From positions 27,361,160 to 27,425,159 of the forward strand of contig OZ024927.1 of the NCBI GenBank assembly GCA_964017235.1: a stretch of DNA of 64,000 nucleotides, given 5' to 3'. Positions 59,214-64,000 of the stretch are shown here, piece by piece. Under the pieces are notes generated by a model. The model ran no database searches. It was not told the DNA's origin and saw only the letters and a program-made list of their open reading frames with translations. The DNA comes from Sabellastarte sp. h YS-2021 (lineage: Eukaryota > Annelida > Polychaeta > Sabellida > Sabellidae). A program made the translations under genes and the position numbers. Each line of letters opens with the position of its first letter. Position 1 is the first letter of the stretch.

Positions 59214-60290
59214 TCAAGTAGAAAGGGAGACTACACGTTGTGCAGCCACAATATCTCCCAATCTATAGGTATCCTCAAGATTCTTGAGAGCCACATTCCT
59301 AAAGTAGAAGGATGTAAAAGTGGAATGGCTCTTCCACGTGCAGGATCTCATGATATCAAGGAGTGGGATTCCACCCTTAAAGGACCAGGACGCAGCCTGT
59401 GCCCTTACATCATGAGCCTTAACACCATGAAGAGATGCATTCTCTGTGGAACAGTTCTTAAGGGTGAAATGGATTAAGTCTTTAATCCAATTAGAAATCG
59501 TCTGGGCAGCGATATCACCCTGTTTTGACTTCAAGAGTGAAACAAAGAGAAGAGATCTACCCTGCCTGAGGTCAGAAGTCCTAGCCAAATAATGTCTAAG
59601 GGCTCTGACAGGACATAGAGACCTATCTTCTGTATCCTGTTGACCAAGGCACTTAGTCAAAGCAGGAATTTTAATTTCCGAAAAAATTGAAGCACCCTCT
59701 GAAGCTAACTGGTTCTTAGCCAGAAAAGCAGGATCTGTTTTAAGGATGACCTTTGACCATCCTTTAGAGTGAGAACAACCCTTAAAAGTAAAGGCATGAA
59801 TCTCACTCCTTCTCCTTCCAGATGCAAGGGCAATAAGAAAAACCGTCTTCCAAGTGAGGAACTTTGGCTCAGCAAGAGACAAAGGTTCAAAAGGAGCCTT
59901 GGTAAGAGCCTGCAAAACCAAGGTCAAGTCCCAGGAAGGAATGTGACGAGTAGCCTTAGGCCTGGACTTGTAAAAGCTCTGAATGAGTCTTTTGAGCTCC
60001 TTATTAGAACCCAACTCCAAGTCTGCATCAAGCTTCATGGAGAGAGCTGACCTATATCCCTCTATAGTCTGAGGAAGTAATTTCTTTTCAGAGAAAAGAA
60101 ATAAGAAAAACTCAGCTATGATGGGGACAGTAGGGTGCATGGCAGAGAAGCCATGTTCCTCACACCAAGTGCAGAAAGGGTTCCACTTTGCTTCATACAC
60201 TGATTTAGAAGACTTTCTAATAGGACTCAAAATCCTATTAGTCACTTCCTGAGAAAACCCTTTTTTCTCTAGGGAGACTTCAGCCAAAAG
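59214..60290 (-). CDS. DIRS tyrosine recombinase (YR) domain
   Basis: The enzyme would insert the circular DIRS DNA by recombination, without target duplication. Its N-terminal helical part begins near SLEKKGFSQEV and SVYEAKWNPFCTWCEEHG. The catalytic part shows the first Arg in LASGRRRSEIHAF, His-x-x-Arg in KAHDVRAQAASW, the Trp in SCTWKSHSTF and the nucleophile Tyr in SFYFRNVALKNL (about residue 944 of the open frame). The stop is at 59214. The same frame stays open back to 62135, overlapping RT/RNase H for about 620 codons, but I find no Met between about residue 86 of that frame and the domain. How the protein starts is therefore unclear: readthrough of gag, a -1 shift from the RT frame, or a spliced RNA are options. 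The domain itself looks intact. Confidence 0.9.
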   Translation of the reverse strand, partial: LLAEVSLEKKGFSQEVTNRILSPIRKSSKSVYEAKWNPFCTWCEEHGFSAMHPTVPIIAEFFLFLFSEKKLLPQTIEGYRSALSMKLDADLELGSNKELKRLIQSFYKSRPKATRHIPSWDLTLVLQALTKAPFEPLSLAEPKFLTWKTVFLIALASGRRRSEIHAFTFKGCSHSKGWSKVILKTDPAFLAKNQLASEGASIFSEIKIPALTKCLGQQDTEDRSLCPVRALRHYLARTSDLRQGRSLLFVSLLKSKQGDIAAQTISNWIKDLIHFTLKNCSTENASLHGVKAHDVRAQAASWSFKGGIPLLDIMRSCTWKSHSTFTSFYFRNVALKNLEDTYRLGDIVAAQRVVSLST

Positions 60291-62296
60291 GCATGAAGGT
60301 TTAGACTCCTTAGATTTTGATGAAACACCTCGAGATGAGGTTGCTTTAAGAGATTTTCTTTTAGAGGAAGAACGATTGGTTTTCTTATTGACAGTGCCAA
60401 TAGATCCTGAAGCCACTCTTTGGTTTCCCAGAGAGGTGCTACAAGAAGCATCCTGCAGCTCTGAGAGTTGATTAACTTCTTGACCACAAGTGGACAAAGA
60501 GCTGTAGGAGGGAAGGAGTAGAGATGAAGACCGGACCAATTCATCTCCAGGGCATCTACTGCCAGAGCCTTGGGATCTGGCACTGGAGAAACATACTGGG
60601 GAAGCTTGTGATTGAATCTTGTTGCAAAGAGATCTATTTGAGGTTGGAAGTCTATTTGTGACAGCCAGCTGAAGATCTTGGGATTGAGAGACCACTCTGT
60701 ATGAAGGGTCTGTTGAGACCTGGAGAGTTGGTCTGCTACAAGATTCATGACCCCTGGAACGTGTCTTGCTGTAAGAACAACCTTGTTCTTGCGACAGAAG
60801 GCAAACAGATGCCAAGTCAGGGCAAACATGTCCCAGGAGCGAGTGCCCCCTAGTTTGTTTATGTAAGCACAGACAGTGGTGTTGTCTGAGGCTACCTGAA
60901 TAATCCTCTGATGAAGGGATAACTGAGGGACAAAGATCTTGAGAGCCAGGAGCACAGCCTTGAGCTCCAGAATATTGATATGTAGTTTGAACTGCTGAGT
61001 CGACCAATGACCTTGAGCAATCATGTGAGCACAATGAGCTCCCCAACCCTGAGCTGAGGCATCCGTGTAAATGGATGTTACATACTTGGGTGGGTGCAGT
61101 GGAGCTTGCGCCATGACATTGTTCCTTAGTAACCACCACCTTAGATGAACCTTCATTGAAGGGTCCAAGGTGAATGGAGAATCCAGGGTACCTTTTAGGT
61201 GGCAATTGTAATTTCTCCTGAGATGAAACTGAAGGTGTCGCATATGAAGGCGACCCTGAGGTACTAACTTCTCTGTGGAAGCTAGTAGACCCAAAAGGTG
61301 CATAGCCTGGCGTGGAGTAGTATGGGGGTTGAAAAGCAGAGGATGAATAGCCTCCTGAATGGACAGGAATCTGGCCTCTGTTGGATAACAAACCCCCTTG
61401 GACAGGTCGAAAACCTGGCCCAGGAAGGTGAAAACTTGCTTTGGAAGCAAATCTGACTTCTCCCTGTTTACAATCCACCCCAGCTTGTGAGTCAACTCCA
61501 ACAAAGTTAGAGTTGCAGACTGAGCCTCCTGACAACTGTTGGCTTTGATAAGCCAATCGTCTAGGTACATGTGAACTGAGATGCCCAACCTCAAGGCCAT
61601 CCTTTTCACTTCCTTGACTAAGGTAGTGAATTCCCTGGGAGCTGTGGCTAGGCCAAAAGGCATAGCCACAAACTGGTACACTTTGCCCAAGACTTGAAAT
61701 CTGAGCAGTTTGTGAACCGTAGGAGCCATGGGAACGTGGAAGTAAGCATCCTTGAGGTCCAGAGAAGTTGTCCACTGGCCAACTTGAAGGAAGTTTCTGA
61801 TGGACTGAGTAGTTTCCATCTTGAAAGTGGGGAAGTCCAGATAAAGATTTAAATAACTCAAATCTATTACTGGCCTCCATCCTCCAGTCTTCTTTGCCAC
61901 CAGGAAAAGTCTGCTGTAGAAAGCCAGGGATGTAGAATCCCTGACCTCCTGGATTGCTCCTTTGAGCAGCATATCTACAACAGCTTGGCAAAGAACTAGA
62001 TTCTTCTCTAGGGAAGAATACTGGCTGTTTATCAAAGGAACCCTGGATAAAGGAATTCGAACTGAACCTACTGGAAGCTGAAGTCCCAATTCCAGGGTCT
62101 TGATTACAGAAGGATGGGCCCCTAGAAACTTCCAATTGAGATGGAAATAGCCCAGTCGACCTCCCACTGGCAAAGTGGTGGGGTCTGGAGGTATGAGTGG
62201 AACCTTGGACAGTTCCAAGGTCACTCTTACCTCCTGTAGGACATCATTGTTGAGATTGAGGCTTTTTGCCCCTACCCCTGGAAGACTTTCCACCAC
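60269..62296 (-). CDS. DIRS reverse transcriptase / RNase H
   Basis: 675 codons in frame. The RT part shows RLFLVAKKTGGWRPVIDLSYLN (about 129-150), LDLKDAYFHVPM (179-190, first catalytic Asp), QFVAMPFGLATAPREF (208-223) and YLDD (244-247, the two metal-binding Asp), then FLGQVFD. The RNase H part has the four acidic residues at TDAS (Asp412), ILELKA (Glu444), SDNTT (Asp471) and VADQLSR (Asp522). RNA is copied to DNA and the RNA strand removed. The first Met overlaps the gag-like frame by 53 nt. The last codons overlap the YR domain in a frame displaced by one base. No stop or obvious frameshift is present, so this reading frame is potentially functional. Confidence 0.95.
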   Translation of the reverse strand: MVESLPGVGAKSLNLNNDVLQEVRVTLELSKVPLIPPDPTTLPVGGRLGYFHLNWKFLGAHPSVIKTLELGLQLPVGSVRIPLSRVPLINSQYSSLEKNLVLCQAVVDMLLKGAIQEVRDSTSLAFYSRLFLVAKKTGGWRPVIDLSYLNLYLDFPTFKMETTQSIRNFLQVGQWTTSLDLKDAYFHVPMAPTVHKLLRFQVLGKVYQFVAMPFGLATAPREFTTLVKEVKRMALRLGISVHMYLDDWLIKANSCQEAQSATLTLLELTHKLGWIVNREKSDLLPKQVFTFLGQVFDLSKGVCYPTEARFLSIQEAIHPLLFNPHTTPRQAMHLLGLLASTEKLVPQGRLHMRHLQFHLRRNYNCHLKGTLDSPFTLDPSMKVHLRWWLLRNNVMAQAPLHPPKYVTSIYTDASAQGWGAHCAHMIAQGHWSTQQFKLHINILELKAVLLALKIFVPQLSLHQRIIQVASDNTTVCAYINKLGGTRSWDMFALTWHLFAFCRKNKVVLTARHVPGVMNLVADQLSRSQQTLHTEWSLNPKIFSWLSQIDFQPQIDLFATRFNHKLPQYVSPVPDPKALAVDALEMNWSGLHLYSFPPTALCPLVVKKLINSQSCRMLLVAPLWETKEWLQDLLALSIRKPIVLPLKENLLKQPHLEVFHQNLRSLNLHAFWLKSP

Positions 62297-62852
62297 GTGG
62301 TTTCTTGGAACCTCGAAAGGAACCAGAACCAGAAGTAGAACCCTTCTGAAATTTCCTATCTTGAGAATCCCTGTCTTGGGATTGTTGTCTTTTGAAAGAC
62401 TTGCCCCTGGATGCAGAAGCAGAAAGTTTTTTGGACACTCCCTTAGTCAGGACAGTCTGGAACTGTTCCTGCTTATACTCTTTAGTGTGAGAAGAAAGAG
62501 CCTTCAAGGCAAATTCACCAAAGAGGGAGGGACCATAGATAGGATGAGACCTAAGCTCCCTAACAATATGATCTGGCACATGTTTAGGGACTGTGGAAAG
62601 GAAAGAATCCCTCCTTGCCAAGGTCACAGTAGAGACAGAATGGGTGATGGAAGCCAACAAATCAATTAAGAGAAACTTCACCTGATTGATCAGCAAAGAA
62701 TTGACGTCCAAGGCCTGCTGAATGTCCAGAGAAAGGTTAGACTCAGTTTGGTCAACCAACTTCACTAAGTTGGTATGATTGACCGCTAAAGCCTCTCGAT
62801 AGAAGTCTAGGGAATTCAGAATCATTAAATCTGACCTAAGACTCAAGGGCAT
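62244..62852 (-). CDS. DIRS gag-like protein, C-terminal frame
   Basis: About 202 codons starting near MPLSLRSDLMILNSLDFYRE. It has a helical middle and a basic, Gly/Ser/Arg-rich tail (GKSFKRQQSQDRDSQ, RGGKSSRGRGKKPQSQQ) like nucleic-acid-binding tails of gag proteins. It overlaps the preceding frame (62836-63444) by 17 nt in a different frame, which suggests a frame break within one ancestral ORF. Its stop TGA lies at 62244, and the same frame then remains open into the YR frame. Known DIRS elements carry a gag-like ORF at this place; sequence similarity was not tested. Confidence 0.7.
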   Translation of the reverse strand: MPLSLRSDLMILNSLDFYREALAVNHTNLVKLVDQTESNLSLDIQQALDVNSLLINQVKFLLIDLLASITHSVSTVTLARRDSFLSTVPKHVPDHIVRELRSHPIYGPSLFGEFALKALSSHTKEYKQEQFQTVLTKGVSKKLSASASRGKSFKRQQSQDRDSQDRKFQKGSTSGSGSFRGSKKPRGGKSSRGRGKKPQSQQ

Positions 62853-63444
62853 GAGCTGTACTTCTGGACAAGTAAATCTCCTTTTTGGGAGATGGCAAAC
62901 CTGACCCCTGATCCGGATCTTTCAAAAGATCAGTCCAGACATCAGAAGCCATGGGTCTGTACCTGGCAAAGCTAAGCTTTGAGGGTTTGTTAGGGAAAAT
63001 TCCCAACTTCCTCAACTTAGTTTGGGAAGCTCCCACATTAGAAGAGCGTGAATGCAAATCAGATAGATACGCATCAGCCATCTTGAAGGAACTCCTCAGT
63101 CTAGAACTAATGGGGAGACTCATGGGTGAGGATTTTGATTGGTCGGGGTAGAGGTCCGAGCAATCCTCGGGATCGTGATTCTGAACAGAAGGCCTGGAAA
63201 TCTTATCTGATAAGCCTAAAGCCTCCCTGTAGTCCCTATTGACCGACTGGACGTAAGGGATGTTTGGCATTGAATCTACGACCTGCAGCTCAGCCTCAAG
63301 ATTAACCTGAGACTGAGTCTGAAGTGAGTCCTGAGAATCATTAAAAATCGCACCCGAAGGTTGCGACAGATCCTGACTAGCCATTGGCTGTTGTGTAACA
63401 GCAGGGTTGGCAATACCCTGAACCCTATCTAACATGGAAGACAT
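62836..63444 (-). CDS. DIRS gag-like protein, middle frame
   Basis: 202 codons starting MSSMLDRVQGIANPAV. It is rich in Ser, Gln, Asp and Pro in the first half, then SPMSLPISSRLRSSFKMADA and an LRKLGIFPNK segment. It shares its frame with the upstream piece, separated only by the TAG at 63511. It ends HALES-stop, where the next frame begins. It has no recognised domain; the role is inferred from position upstream of RT. Confidence 0.65.
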   Translation of the reverse strand: MSSMLDRVQGIANPAVTQQPMASQDLSQPSGAIFNDSQDSLQTQSQVNLEAELQVVDSMPNIPYVQSVNRDYREALGLSDKISRPSVQNHDPEDCSDLYPDQSKSSPMSLPISSRLRSSFKMADAYLSDLHSRSSNVGASQTKLRKLGIFPNKPSKLSFARYRPMASDVWTDLLKDPDQGSGLPSPKKEIYLSRSTAHALES

Positions 63445-63510
63445 GAAAGATGAGAAAGTGTTGAAGAAATCAGCCTGAGGCTGATAAGGGGGCCTGTGAA
63501 AAGATTGGTC

Positions 63511-63834
63511 CTAAACAGGGTAGCCTGCCGGCACCGGGACAGCCTGAATGGGCTGAGCTGAGGGAACAAAGTTACCCACAGAACCCGGTTGCTGGGAAAT
63601 CGGTCTACCCAAAGAATTTGAAGAATTCACAGACCAAGATGACATTACACAGGATTGAGGGGGTAAAGGCAAACCAGTCACTGGACGTGACTCCACCGGT
63701 GGGGATTGAGTAACCCCCAAAAGCCAACTAGTGCATGCTTCTAAAGAAGTCATACTAGGCAGTAAGCCCGAAGGCAAGGTGGAAAAACACGAGCCAGAAG
63801 AAACTGAAGTACCGGTAGTAAGGGGAGGATCCAT
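63511..63834 (-). pseudogene. DIRS gag-like protein, N-terminal piece ended by TAG
   Basis: ATG at 63834 starts MDPPLTTGTSVSSG, a Ser/Thr/Pro-rich region, and stops at TAG 63511-63513 (GYPV then stop). The same frame continues after the stop without another interruption into the ATG-led piece at 63444. Either the stop inactivates this copy or the downstream ATG is the working start. The 5' leader right of 63834 is AT-rich and shows no frame of note. Confidence 0.55.
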
Positions 63835-64000
63835 AAGGAACCGAGTATGGTAGGTAGTTGTGAAAAAACAAAAATATTTGAATTTTGTGACACTTGTGAA
63901 AAAGTATTGCTCTGAAAACAAAGTACACAATATAAACATGTATAATAAAGCAAATGAATAAGTAAATATGCTGTACTCACTGAAAGAATGACTATTCTTC

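Larger units (their letters stand above)
58430..64000 (-). mobile_element. DIRS-type tyrosine-recombinase retrotransposon, 5' end beyond window
   Basis: Order on the - strand: gag-like frames, RT/RNase H, tyrosine recombinase, then a non-coding end with an internal complementary region (about 58729-58860) and the right terminal repeat ending at 58430. There is no LTR pair, integrase or protease; RT/RH plus YR and split inverted ends define DIRS. RT/RH and YR have all visible catalytic residues, but the gag region has one in-frame TAG and one frame change. The left terminal repeat lies past 64000. Confidence 0.9.

Noticed and set aside
61300-62135. Ser-rich product of the frame overlapping RT as a separate gene
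   Set aside because: It is the overlapping frame upstream of the YR domain, with no recognised motif. I describe it as part of the YR expression question, not as a gene.

Overview
This is an AT-rich, intron-bearing animal window. The two recognisable host genes have GT/AG splice sites and metazoan protein families, and the rest is dense with nested repeats. The repeat content (tRNA-like SINE, hAT-like and piggyBac-like MITEs, a DIRS retrotransposon, hairpin-ended elements with tandem cores) suggests a lophotrochozoan, most likely a bivalve mollusc. That placement is inference; no species marker is present.

Host genes. The + strand carries the last three coding exons of DHDDS (cis-prenyltransferase) at 3697-3811, 6988-7095 and 13222-13491; its 5' half lies left of the window. 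The - strand carries a complete coding region for TMEM161 in two exons (40797-40909 and 31892-33236, 485 residues). The two genes converge, and the space between them and both sets of introns are filled with mobile DNA. No other host gene is supported.

Repeats by region. 1-1710: minisatellite arrays of a hairpin-ended element. 1958-3469 and 15256-19849: two copies of an element carrying a 169-bp satellite (about 6 and 24 units). 7107-9084: hAT-like element 11 bp inside a DHDDS intron. 10211-12951: hairpin-ended element with two nested insertions. 14106-20530: older hAT-like copy split by more than 6 kb of nested DNA. 22-31 kb: MITEs, partial elements and a SINE. 33-41 kb (TMEM161 intron 1): three or more tandem-repeat elements, including a 147-bp array. 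41-44 kb: another nested element. 45.4-50.3 kb: possible hAT-like element enclosing a piggyBac-like MITE and a 3.4-kb element whose second copy is at 50.8-54.1 kb. 54.3-57.1 kb: chimeric tandem-repeat element. 58.15-58.40 kb: hAT MITE. 58.43-64.0 kb: minus-strand DIRS-type tyrosine-recombinase retrotransposon (gag-like, RT/RNase H, YR, terminal repeat), with its 5' end beyond the window.

Main observation. At least seven element families that differ in sequence share one layout: a 5' hairpin, a GTCCG-rich spacer, a tandem array, a second copy of the complement of the hairpin arm, a short 3' hairpin, and in five of them a CTAG or CTA terminus followed by T. This resembles non-autonomous Helitron/Helentron (HINE- or pearl-like) elements. 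Seven repeat families also share a 12-nt core, TAWCTCNNNAAC, in element orientation. All comparisons were made by eye.
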